Positions 9,591 through 19,054 of a DNA stretch of 40,364 nt are shown here, in pieces. The DNA comes from Peronospora farinosa (taxonomy: Eukaryota > Oomycota > Peronosporomycetes > Peronosporales > Peronosporaceae), in NCBI GenBank assembly GCA_947646735.1, contig CANTFK010000558.1, positions 1-40,364 of the forward strand. Reading direction: 5' to 3'. A program made the position numbers and the translations under genes. Every line of letters begins with the position of its first letter. Position 1 is the first letter of the stretch. The notes under the pieces were generated by a model, which worked only from the letters and a program-made list of their open reading frames with translations, ran no database searches and was not told the DNA's origin.

Positions 9591-11352
9591 TTGATCTCAT
9601 TCGATCTTCGTATGCTAAAGATGATCACTGTACAGCGTTGATACATGCTCTTGGCAGTGATGAGTTTAAAGACTCGGACATTAAATTGTCGGCACGATTA
9701 CGTGCGAGCCTCCATCGATATTCTATCGATCAGGGGCTGTTGTACTATCGTACAGATGTGGCGGATCCTCCGCGTATTATGGTTCCTCATGACAAGGACC
9801 TGAAGTATCGTATCCTCTATGAGGTACATGACACCGCCATCGGTGGTCATTTGGGTCATGAAAAGACCTATGGGGCAGTATGCCAACGTTATTGGTGGCC
9901 CAAATTATATAAATGGGTGAGCACATATATGCGTACGTGTGAAACGTGTCAACGGGTTAAACCCTCGCCCCATTCGGCAGCGCCGCTGGCTGGTTTGCCT
10001 ATTCCCACTAGGTGCTGGGAGTCCATTAGTATGGATTTTGTGTTTGTCTTCCCGAAAGATTCGCATGGCAACACAGGTATTGTGGTCTTTATGGACCGCT
10101 TGAGCAAGATGGCTCACTTAGCGGCTGCTCCAGATTCGATCGATGGTGTGGGTACAGCGGAGCTGTTTATCGATTGAGTATTTCGCCAACATGGCTTGCC
10201 AGTGGCAATTGTTTCTGATCGTGATCCTCGTTTTACGAGTAAATTTTGGAAGTCCGTCTTTCAGATGCTGGGCACCCGTATGGACATGTCCACAGGGATC
10301 ATCCGCAGACCTATGGTCAAACCGAACGCGTAAATCGCGTTGTTGGAGATATCCTACGCAGCGTTTGCGCTGAAACGTCTAAGCGTTGGAGCTCTATGCT
10401 CCCTGTAGTCGAGTTTGCACTCAATAACTCCTTGCATGCCTCTACCGGCTACACCCCGTTCTATGTGAATGGTCTCACACACCCACGCGTTCCGTTAACG
10501 CTACCACTGAGTGGTTCAGGGATTGGTGGGGGAGAAGTTGCCGATCGGCTTGCTGATGTCAGCCTAATACTGTTAAGAAACAGGTGAATGCGTTTCTCGC
10601 AACGCGACTAAATGTCTTACGACATAAGCAGGATGCAATGGCTGATAGTAAAATAAACAAAAAGAATATGCAGATGCTAAAGGCAGAATTGTATTGACGA
10701 TTATGAGGTCGGAGACCAAGTACTACTTAATGCTAAAAACCTACCTACCAATGTAGTATCTGCTGTCTTTAAGACGAAGTTGCGTCCGCGCTTTATTGGA
10801 CCCTTTACGGTCATTGTTAAGAAATGCATAGCGTATACGCTTAATTTGCCGCGCAAATTGCGTACACATCCTGTGTTCTACGTCGGCATGCTGAAACCAT
10901 ATCGGGATCCGTCCCAAATAGACGCTAAGGCGCTCGCGCCGAGTTCATCGGCGTTGTCGCGGGGCGAATCATCTGCACTAACAGGTCAAGCTGACCCTGC
11001 ACTCGGGTTCGGCTCTCTTCCAGTGACTCAAGACGGGAGTTCATCGTCTGCCTTTCCTCACGGAGGGACTGCACCTCTTGAACAAGCTCGGCATACGCTT
11101 GTGCCGATACACCAGCCTCCTCCGGCTTTGCTCTATGCGCAGGGTAACCTTCAGTTCCATGTGGAGCGTCTATTGCAGAAGCGTCGCCGCCATGGTCAAA
11201 ACCAGTATCTGGTAAAGTGGTGGGGTTATCCCGAGTCGTGGAACTCATGGGAGTTTGAGATTCCCCTTCGGCAGGATTGCCCATACGCCGTGGACGTTTT
11301 TGAGCGTCGTGCGCAGGGTCAGCCTGTTGGCGGTGACGCTTCTCACCAGTAG
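9591..11352 (+). pseudogene. Element A integrase and chromodomain (broken)
   Basis: The H2C2 zinc finger (GGHLGHEKTYG then CETCQRVKPS) is followed by the catalytic core: SISMDFVFVFP with the first Asp, a TGA at 10174-10176 where an Arg codon is usual, IVSDRDPRF with the second Asp, a frameshift near 10292, and YGQTERVN with the Glu. Two further frame breaks lie near 10570 and 10700. 10780-11352 (190 residues) is open and contains RPRFIGPFTV, HPVFYVGMLKPYRDP and a chromodomain (FHVERLLQKRRR, QYLVKWWGYPESWNSWE). Chromodomains of this class are thought to steer integration to marked chromatin. The 3' half of this frame is overlapped by an antisense frame. Confidence 0.92.
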
Positions 11353-12079
11353 TGGTGGGGGTAGGCGGGTTAGCGGCCTCGGCCTGTCGTGGACTCGCGG
11401 CTACAGATGTAGCCGAAACATTGGGGTTCTGAGTAGCAGACGCATAATGCGTTCGTTGGGATTTAAATTTTCCTCGGGCCTTCAACTAAGCGTAATTGTA
11501 ACGCATTTTCCGTTCGAGTCGAACATCTGCCACACCGGCACTTGCCTGTAGGGCCCACATGCTGCTTAAACGTCGCGCATAATGCGCCCAGCGGCTAAAA
11601 GCCGTGTCCTCTTCTTCCTCGGTTTCCCCCGCGAACAGAAGGATGGGAACGCCCTTTATGGGAGGAACTGGCGCACCGCGCACTTGCCTGTTAAGACGCG
11701 CCATGTATTGGCTTTGCGTAGTGATATGAGGTTCCAGATAGCGTTGTCGAAGGGCCGTTCGCGTAGAAACATCCTCGGGTGAAATGGCCTCAGGCCCAAT
11801 GGGCCAGCCAGAAAGGGAATGTCCAGATGCCTCCTTTAGGCGTTCTTCCACTGTAGGTAGTTTGAGCCTATACTGTCGGTGGTCCTGAAGCCTCGCCATA
11901 TTCTTCGTTCGGCGATTGGCGCCTTCCTCTTGATCAATGGTCTGCTGTTGCTGCTCGTCGAGTGGGTTGGTAACCGTCGCCGTTGACGATACGTCAGGTG
12001 GGTCACGTAACGGTGTTAGCGCATCTGCAGCACCACGTTCAGGGGACGGATTCGGTGTATGGCCAGTGTCATCTCCCAC
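10925..12079 (-). CDS. Antisense frame behind and across the chromodomain of element A
   Basis: One minus-strand frame runs from 12079 (open back to about 12098) to 10925, roughly 385 codons with a single TAG at 11486-11488. The N-terminal half is Gln/Pro-rich then globular-looking (TALRQRYLEPHITTQSQYMA, RWAHYARRLSSMWALQ). The C-terminal half has basic patches and a convincing heptad stretch (LVQEVQSLREERQTMNSRLE, then EESRTRVQGQLDLLVQMI) suggesting a coiled coil. The frame has no ATG at 12079 (GTG); the first ATG starts MARLQDHR. Its last part lies opposite the chromodomain and linker, which are also open, so both strands appear coding-like. Antisense frames between pol and the 3' LTR are known in some plant Ty3 elements. 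Whether this one is translated is unknown. Confidence 0.5.
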
Positions 12080-12292
12080 CCGTAAGGGTGGCTAAAGGGG
12101 ACCCATCGGGTCCCACAAAGACGGTGTCACTTTCGTAATCAACCGCTTCGTCAAGGTCGCCTCCCGTAGATTCTGTGACTCATTACCAGGAGGCGTTATG
12201 TGCCGTGAACAAACCGTAAGGTTTTAACGTTCGCTAAAGCACTACCTCATAGAGAAAAGATGTCGAATGACACTCTATGGGAACGTCAGTCT

Positions 12293-12304
12293 GGTGGGAG
12301 AGAG
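12293..12304 (+). other. Polypurine tract of element A
   Basis: GGTGGGAGAGAG lies directly before the 3' LTR start TGTAACGG, the position and composition expected for the plus-strand primer of an LTR retrotransposon. Confidence 0.85.
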
Positions 12305-12889
12305 TGTAACGGGGTTACGCGACGGTTGTAACATCATTCCGAAAGTTTACGGTTGAAGTTTCCTTTTATTGCATATAATGCATTATGATACTTCTCTTTC
12401 GAGAGGTATAAAGTATACGCGTTAAAGATACGGTATTCGGTAATACCGTATCTTATCGATTAGGATTCGATAATCGATAACGCTGTACTAAGTACATCAT
12501 ACACAGATGTTTAGACGATACGTCGTCCAATAGCAAAGTCTGCATATTATAATTACTATTATAGTAATTAATCTAGTGTAGGGTACTTCAAAGTAGGACT
12601 ATTCATAAAATCTTAAAGCATAAATAAAATCAGTTCTCATTTTGAGTTTAAGATCGCAATTCATTCTGGCTTGTTCTCTCGTGCACTTCGTGCGTTGGTT
12701 CTCTGAACCTTAAGCTTATTGCTTGACTGACTAAAAGTCTCTTTCCTCGTTCCTTGTAACAGGGCGACTTTAAGTCGTTTATTTAGTTCCTTAGAACTAA
12801 GTGGCTTTTAGCCTTAACTCTATTTAGTTCTCTAGAACTTCCCAGCCTAAAGTCTTCCTCTGGCTAACGAACTGTGCAGCTCTGCTACA
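12305..12889 (+). repeat. 3' LTR of element A (585 bp)
   Basis: Matches the 5' LTR from TGTAACGGGGTTAC to GCTACA but has only one copy of the 48-bp repeat unit and a scatter of substitutions. The hairpin at 12426-12453 is perfect here (12-bp stem, CGGT loop), whereas the 5' copy has one mismatch. The element is old enough for its LTRs to have diverged. Confidence 0.92.
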
Positions 12890-12896
12890 GAAAGCG

Positions 12897-13497
12897 TGTA
12901 GACGGGCACTTCTATGAAGTTGCCTCGTACTACGAGCACACACCTTATGCACAAGCGAGGAAGCGGTTATACCGTCTTACCTTCGCGTGCGAGGGTGGTT
13001 GGGAGGTTGGTCGACTGCTTAAGCAGTCGTACCACCGGTTGCCTCTCGCTTAAGCGAGAGTGCAACGAACTTCTTAACACTTAGAACACCGACGTCACGC
13101 AGAAGTCTTTCAACTTCTCGTGCGTGGTGTGTTTGTTTAAGTAAATTCAAGACTGAGCTATATTTAATTAATTATAACTAAATATATACTTAACTACTGA
13201 TTGGCTTTATATATATATATAGATCGGATACGCGACTCTTTAGAAGCGTATCCTGTCGCATGATCTTAAATCTAGATTTAAGATCGCAACTGACGTCCTT
13301 CTGAGACGTCGTGATGCCTAGCTTCAACTAGCGTCATCCCTTCTCATGTGAATCCATCAATGGATATCACATTCACGAGGGTGGATCACATTTGTGTGTC
13401 GCACCCAAGTGACTGGTCAAAAGTAATCATGGATACTTTTAGACCAAACATTAAGTATATTACTTAATGTTTACGTGTAACTAGGTACCCTGTTACA
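12897..13497 (-). repeat. Solo LTR, family B (B1)
   Basis: In minus orientation it starts TGTAACAGGG and ends TCTACA. Flanks are AAGCG (12892-12896) and AAGCT (13498-13502), a likely 5-bp target duplication with one change. The copia reading frame stops at 13498 and resumes beyond it and element A, so this LTR inserted into the copia element. Perfect palindromes are at 13012-13029, 13043-13060 and 13262-13285, with hairpins at 12908-12920, 13101-13118, 13226-13253, 13346-13372 and 13448-13470. No internal B sequence is attached. Confidence 0.8.
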
Positions 13498-14200
13498 AAG
13501 CTTCTGAATATTCTTGGAGTGTTGTGTCACAACGAAGATGTTGTCTTTACGAATATAAACACGATGTCTTTTTTTATCTTATCGTTACGCATGACATAGT
13601 TTTAACTTGCGCCCCGATGCGCGAGCGATTTTTTTTAGGTCACGGTACAGTGTACACGTCGATCCAAAAATAACGATGTTACGCAGATCAGACTCTGGCT
13701 TTGTTACACTTTAACTGGCGACGCCCGATCAGAGATCGAGGTTGTAGGACTACGATGGTCAATGCACGCTGACTATTCACTCGCATCAACCCAGAAAGAC
13801 AGCAAGAGGTTGCGTTCAAATACCATAAAGCGTGCCATGTTTAATACCGTTGGATGCATACGCTCGGCTTTTTCATTTGACGCTTAGTTGTGCGCCTTGC
13901 TCACTTGTTTATCCACGCCGACTGAATTGCAAAGTAAATTCACATTCTTGTATTCTCCACCACCGTCAGTTCAAAGAATGTATACCCGGCGATTGGAACG
14001 GTTCTCAACAAAAGCTAAAATGCTCAGGCTTTCTCACCGCTAGATCCTTGGTGTGTGTAAGATATACGCGGCAGTAATTGATTTTGTGGCTCACAAAGTT
14101 AACAAAGCACCGATTTTGTCATTCAGTCCTTTGGTGTCATGGGTCCTTTGAAGTCCGAACAGATCACACCCTCAATACAATCACTTATAGATTGCACGCC
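13498..14200 (-). pseudogene. Ty1/copia relic, integrase part
   Basis: Minus-strand pieces in shifting frames give SDFKGPMTPKD, VNFVSHKINYCRVYLTHTKD, TDGGGEYKNVNLLCNSVG (about 13960) and SNEKAERMHPTVLNMARF (about 13880): the integrase core with its second Asp and Glu regions. The following piece reads FGSTCTLYRDLK and VVTQHSKNIQ up to 13498, matching the region just past integrase. Stops and frameshifts are frequent. The sequence picks up in register at 5131. Confidence 0.8.
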
Positions 14201-14840
14201 TGTGTTCTTCTTGTACTGCGCGCTTTTGGACTGCTTCGCTTGTGTGCATGTGATCGCTCATTATCCGTAAGTAGGATATTCGGCTTAGGTTCAAGAGCTC
14301 AATAGTGCCGTTGGAGGGATGTCCGAAACGTTGATAAATATGCATTAGCGTTAACGAATGCACACCTTCATTATCTCCCTAATTTGTCGCTTTATTGATC
14401 GCTGCCACGACCGTCTCCAACATTCTTCCGTCGGCTTTACCTTCTTTAGTCTCGATAACGAGCACGTTGTTGCACATTGCCACGCCGAGCACGACGCAGC
14501 AATATTGAGCAAGACAAGGAATCACCTGCTTGAGTACGTATCCTCTAAGCTCAAGCCTGCCGTACGACACGATATTGCGCGTTATTAGAGGTGCGTGATA
14601 TACTTCGGTAAGTCGTATAACCCTTAGTTTTTGGCATGCCATCACGTGAAGCACTACACTGCCGACCATTGTAAGTCGTCGTTTTTTTACTGTCGCCGAT
14701 CAGAAAATGGTTTTCACATTCACATACATCCTCTAGAAGTGTCTATCGTTTATGAAATGTATGCTAGATCCTCTGTCCAGGATCCACAAGCTGTCCTGGG
14801 TCTTAACATCTTGCACGGATAGCGTATGATTGACCACGTC
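14181..14840 (-). pseudogene. Ty1/copia relic, protease and gag-pre-integrase part
   Basis: WILDRGSSIHFIN (about 14750-14790) is the copia protease site with Arg in place of the Ser of DSG. It is followed by VVLHVMACQKLRVIRLTEVY and APLITRNIVSYGRLELRGYV (14379-14669), then LMHIYQRFGHPSNGTIELL (14181-14363), the pre-integrase motif before the integrase core. The fragment order gag-PR-IN on the minus strand fits copia and not gypsy. Confidence 0.85.
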
Positions 14841-15600
14841 GTAGTTCTTAACATAATTTCGTCAGGCCTCCTTGACGCCATTGCTTCACTTCGCTTTCTT
14901 TCATTCATCAGGACAGGCGAGCTGGATGTGCCCAACCTTGCCACAGCCATCACACGTGCGTGAATCAACGCGTGGCGTAACGTGTGGTACGACGTCCTTT
15001 TAAAAAAAGGAAGCATTTCGCGTGTCCAACTAAATATACTGCGCAAAATGTGCTAGATCTTCAGCTTGGGCAAGGTAGTCAACCCGGCTACCGCCGTAAT
15101 TGGACATTAGCACCGTGAAAAATTGATTCGACGCATAGTGCAATGTTGCAAGCATCTGCGCGTCAATGCCGCCACCCGCATCGCTCACCGCCACCAAGTG
15201 CTCGGGAAAGATCCTCTATGGATCTATTTTTGCTATATAAAATTTCATCGAATGGGATGCTGTGATAGTTGTCTTTAACATCTGATAAAGACGCTCCATA
15301 ACGTGAGCAAGTGATGGAGTTCGGTATCACCATGTCTCTAGCTACTTGTTGCAGTAACGCTCGACCGTGCCACTAAGGTAATGACCAAGAAATTCAGTCT
15401 TCCCGTCTTCGTACCTGTCGAAGCCACATGTCGCTTAAGCGTACTAGACCTGACGCATGAATGTCCTTGCCCAGTCCAGAAAACTGAGCCTAAGCCTCGA
15501 CACATCTCATATCCATTGAATTATCGGATAGTCAATCTTCGTCGAAGCTCAACCGGAACTCGCATTGAATACTGTGCGTCTGGCTCCATTCGGCGCACAT
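14841..15600 (-). pseudogene. Ty1/copia relic, gag
   Basis: A CCHC zinc knuckle CDGCGKVGHIQLAC is encoded near 14915-14956. Upstream in element order are DYLAQAEDLAHFAQYI (about 15040-15090) and AVSDAGGGIDAQMLATLHYA (about 15140-15200), the copia gag core. A possible start is ATG near 15593 (MEPDAQYSMRVPVELRRR), with a stop soon after. Many nonsense changes are present. Confidence 0.75.
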
Positions 15601-16197
15601 AATCTTGCGCTGCGTGTTGGAAACTAAAAACGCATCACAAAATGACTTTACTTACGGACGCGTGCCAGACGCGTTTCGGCCCGCCGCCGCGGGTCTACTC
15701 AGTGGCTTACCGATCGCAAAGTGATCCTACTCAGTGCAGTGGACTTTGCCGCTGCCACACAATTTTCCTATGCATTGAACATTCTAGAACTACCTCAAAA
15801 TAGACTATTCTAGAACAACCTAGCAGACTTCACCGGCATACATCTAGTACCCGGCTAGATATGAAGTTCCACTTTCCAACACTGCGTACTACATGTTCGG
15901 ATAAGGTGCACGCACCGGTGACCCTCCTTGCGGTACCCACCATACTGGCTACGACGCGTTCCGGCTTGTTCTCTGTTGTGGCATGCTTGTGCGATCTTGC
16001 CCAGTCCTTGGACGCATTAGTAAATGACTGAGGGCGTCAATGTGCATTGGTACACCAACGCGACCATTAGCAAGAGCTGAGCGAAACATCCTCGACTCAA
16101 TCGCACACATCATGCAATTGTCTTCATCGCGCCTCAGCTTCGAGACCTCTATCTGCGCAATTCGCGCTTGTAGGTCGACAAGAGTCGCCAGTATTCG
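15601..16197 (-). other. Probable copia 5' LTR tail and unidentified coding-like remnant
   Basis: About 15600-15860 lies immediately 5' of the copia gag and has LTR-like features (TTCTAGAAC repeats near 15780-15815 and a CACTGAGTAGG direct repeat near 15690-15740), but I could not fix both LTR ends. 15949-16197 holds a minus-strand open frame (STRILATLVDLQARIAQIEV is its best part) cut at 16197 by LTR B2. It is unrecognised and may belong to another gag or to host sequence. Confidence 0.4.
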
Positions 16198-17080
16198 TGT
16201 AGATGGGCGCTGTACAATCTGCCAGGTCCTACTGGCACACACTTTCAAGCACAAGCGAAGAAGCGGTTATAACATTTTAACTTCGCGTGCGATGGTGGGG
16301 GTGGGTGGGGCCGAAGCGTCCGCACACAGCTGTTGCCAGTCGCCAAAGCGAACCACGCAACCAGCTTTAGAAATAAGCACGTAACTGCTTCGCGGAAGCT
16401 GTTTCTAGTCTTTCTGCGCGCAGTAAGTGCAATATAGTATAATCAAGACTGATACATATTTATGGAAATAACTAAATATAAATGCAACGGGGCTAAAAGG
16501 TCCGTTACCAGCTTACACGCGCGCTTGAGGAAGACTCAAGCCCAAGCTAAAGGCATTAAGTAGTTGTGACCATGTTTTTTATCTTTGTTACAATTCTTAC
16601 TAATTACGAAGATTTCTATCGTAATAAATACGGCCGTGTAGAGCCACTAATTTTTAGGTTAATTTATCGTCGGTCCATATTGGGTCTTTAGTTCCCAATA
16701 ATGAAACATTTATGAATTGTCCGCTAGTTACTGCTCACAAATGTAATTTTTATTCTTTTTGTGTTATATATGCAATGTAGACCATTACAATAGTCGAGTT
16801 ACTGATTGGACAATTATATGTAATGATTGAATGCGCGTCTCTTTAGACGCGCATCCTTACGTGGCGACCTTGAATATATTTTAAGCTCGATGATGACGTC
16901 CAACTGGGCGCCATCCTCTTCAATGTGAATTCATCAATTAATATCACATTCACGAGGGTGGGGTAAATTGATGTGCCTCGCTCAAGCAGGTTTAACTACT
17001 TACGTACCATTTTGAATCTCCCCGTTAGGTATGCAGTACTTGACGGGTACGAGTAACATATGGGTGTTTAGCCCATTACA
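16198..17080 (-). repeat. LTR, family B (B2), with a nested LTR
   Basis: In minus orientation it starts TGTAATGGGCTAAACACCC and ends TCTACA. It aligns with B1 except for an inserted C-family LTR (16483-16739). A polypurine run lies just outside its start, so it is the 3' LTR of an element whose body lies to the right. The flank ATTCG (16193-16197) nearly matches ATTCA next to the B LTR at 26219-26479. The hairpin at 16831-16854 has a perfect 10-bp stem with a CTTT loop. Confidence 0.75.
16483..16739 (-). repeat. Nested solo LTR, family C
   Basis: TGCAACGGGGCTAAAAGG to TGCTCACA (plus-strand reading), inserted within LTR B2 relative to B1. It is similar, inverted, to the LTR at 1-225: shared CTTGAGGAAGACTCAAG hairpin, shared AATTACGAAGAT segment, shared GGTCCATATTGGG. 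Target-site duplications were not convincing. Confidence 0.65.
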
Positions 17081-17092
17081 CCACCCCCTCTT
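17081..17092 (-). other. Polypurine tract before LTR B2
   Basis: The minus strand reads AAGAGGGGGTGG immediately before TGTAATGGGC, marking B2 as the 3' LTR of a minus-strand element. Confidence 0.6.
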
Positions 17093-18539
17093 AAATATCG
17101 ATGTCTACATATTGTTTGTAATTATCGCAGAAGAGTCAGAGGAACGGTGAGCCGTCTTAGACGTGCCGCTTTTTTCACTCGTAGCCACTCTTTCCTCATG
17201 CTACAGATACGGGGCCGAGACGATGGGTCGCCTGCAAAGGCGCCCATCGAAACAAGCACCAAGCGTACGCACAGCGAGAGTTCGTTGCTGTCGCTAAGTT
17301 ATTCTGTTGCAACGCCGACATCTAATGTTGAGCCGTCAACAGAGCGCAGCGATCCATCCCACTAGCAAAGTGTGGATGAAGACACGTCGCTTACTAGGAA
17401 AGATAGTCAATGCCATCACCACAAAGTTATGATGAACACAGTAGGTTAATGAGCTAAATGTCCTCTCCGATTGAGGCACTCAACCTTAAGGAAGCTTCCA
17501 TAATTCCTGGCAATAAGGGCATGCCTCGTCGTCTGCGCCAACGAACGCAGTGACTATGACTGAGCGCTCCGCCCCTAAGGGTGCAGCCGCCCGTGTGAGC
17601 GGACACAGAAGCATGATGAACGACTTAAAAGATGTCACAAGCACGTCGTTGCGAGGGCGACTACGTGACTGGTGGCATTCTGCCAGCCACCGCCACCCTA
17701 ATGGCTAAAGTCGGATGAGAGTAGTGCGTCGCTCCTAGAGCGTGGCACTAGCGACGCTTATAAACAAGTTAGCGTCCTTCCATCTTGGAAGAAACAGGGG
17801 AAAGTGCCGGGTCGCATTCCCCCTATTCCCATCGTGTTACGTTCGCAAGAAACAACCAATAAGTACGAGGCAGAATTTCTGCTCCATGTTAATCCGCATT
17901 GAAATGCAGCGATAGAACGGTCACAGCAAACTAACTTCGCCATCACGCGTGCGAAATATATTTTTAGGTAGTAAATACCCTTTTACCTTTTCTCGCCACT
18001 CTTCCCCTGCTAGTCCGTCAGTACCTAATAGATTAAGTGCAGCTGGTGCTTCTGCTCGTAAGTAGACGCCAGTACATGCGAGTCGGCATGCAACGCGTCA
18101 ACAGGTTCCCAGAGTCGAAACAATTCGGGAAATTTTTTACTGGACAAGGATGGACAAGGATGGACAAGGATCCGCTTCAAATAACGGCGGGCCAATATCC
18201 TTCCAACAAGGAAGCGTGAGTTTCCACCCGCACTCACCAATACAGGTGACATCCGGTAGGAGCGGCGATTACGCCAAACTACTTGCGGCTGCTTATCCTT
18301 CCGTCGGTTGGACACAGGCACATAATTCTGCAGCTGCTGAGATCCGGCGGGTACTGGATCTTGAAAGTAAAGTCTCGCGACTGATTTCGTAATTTCACGA
18401 GTGAGAGCGAGAAACTGTCAGGTATGATTTTGAAGCGACTGGAAGCGACGGAGAAGGAGACGGGCCTTCTCTGTCGCCTCCTCGGCACCGACGCTCAACT
18501 CAAATTTGACGCCAGCATCGGTGTCGTTAGACTGATGCG
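17093..18539. other. Retroelement-derived debris with plus-strand coding-like patches
   Basis: No intact gene. If LTR B2 closes an element, this is its 3' internal region. Plus-strand patches look coding-like: SPIEALNLKEASIIPGNKGM (about 17465), ERSAPKGAAARVSGHRSMMN (about 17560), VSVLPSWKKQGKVPGRIPPI (about 17770-17830) and GWTQAHNSAAAEIRRVLDLE (to 18392). They are in different frames separated by stops. The orientation is opposite to the surrounding minus-strand pol genes. Function is not recognised. Confidence 0.35.
18141..18170. repeat. Tandem repeat, 3 x 10 bp
   Basis: TGGACAAGGA occurs three times without gap inside the debris between LTRs B2 and D. Confidence 0.9.
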
Positions 18540-18850
18540 TGTTAAGGGCTAAGGAACCGTTACCGTCTTACACTAAATGGGCGTTAAGAAAGCGCTCTTA
18601 ATTAATTCGTAAATATACCTCTGTTTATTTTTTGTTTTAATTCGCATTAAGTGCGTACATGTTCCCTAGCTCATGGGAACCACTCAATATGGAAGTCAAC
18701 TTATTATTGGCTAATTATTGCGTCTGGCACTCCAATAATAAGCCATAATAAAATGACGCGCAGTATCCGCTAATGGATACTGCCCTATGTCTACTTATGT
18801 AATTATATATTATTCCTATGACTATTTATGTAATAGGTTGCCTCATTACA
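18540..18850 (-). repeat. LTR D, probable 3' LTR of gypsy E (311 bp)
   Basis: In minus orientation it starts TGTAATGAGGCAACC and ends CTTAACA. A polypurine tract abuts the start. It is distantly similar to family C (shared GTTCCC...GGGAAC hairpin and TTTTGTTTTAATTCG-like stretch). Hairpins are at 18661-18680, 18700-18710 with 18732-18742, and 18763-18780. The matching 5' LTR was not found: the 5' side of E is fused to A-family sequence. Confidence 0.65.
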
Positions 18851-18866
18851 TCACCCCCCCCTCTTT
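18851..18866 (-). other. Polypurine tract before LTR D
   Basis: The minus strand reads AAAGAGGGGGGGGTGA directly before TGTAATGAGG, which fixes the orientation of LTR D and marks the 3' end of the minus-strand element. Confidence 0.75.
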
Positions 18867-19054
18867 GAGTTGCGCTTACTTCAACGTAAGCGCGAAACGT
18901 AGAAAATTTCTTTTCGAACAACGGCATACCTCTGAACCTGCTCAGCCAGACATAACTGAGTAGCATGGACCCTGGACGTCCACAAAATGATATATCTGAT
19001 ATTTAGAATTGGAAGCGCCAGGCGACGATGCGAAGAGAGCAGGCGCCGCAGGCC

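Larger units (their letters stand above)
5132..12889 (+). mobile_element. Ty3/gypsy chromodomain element A, full length but inactive
   Basis: A 7,758-bp element with 5' LTR 5132-5764, possible primer-binding site, gag, protease, linker, RT, RNase H, zinc-finger integrase, chromodomain, antisense frame, polypurine tract and 3' LTR 12305-12889. Flanks are GAAAA (5127-5131) and GAAAG (12890-12894), a likely 5-bp target duplication with one change. The order PR-RT-RH-IN-chromodomain places it with the Ty3 chromoviruses. At least six frame breaks or stops in gag/pol make it non-autonomous. It sits in a copia relic, next to a solo B LTR. Confidence 0.95.

Noticed and set aside
13498..15860. The copia and gypsy fragments as host genes
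   Set aside because: All recognisable blocks are retrotransposon gag, protease, integrase, RT or RNase H with frequent stops.
12897..17080. LTRs B1 and B2 as the two ends of one element enclosing the copia sequence
   Set aside because: The copia frame continues across B1 and element A, and B1 has its own near-matching flanks (AAGCG/AAGCT). B2 has a polypurine tract on its outer right side, so it belongs to an element to its right.
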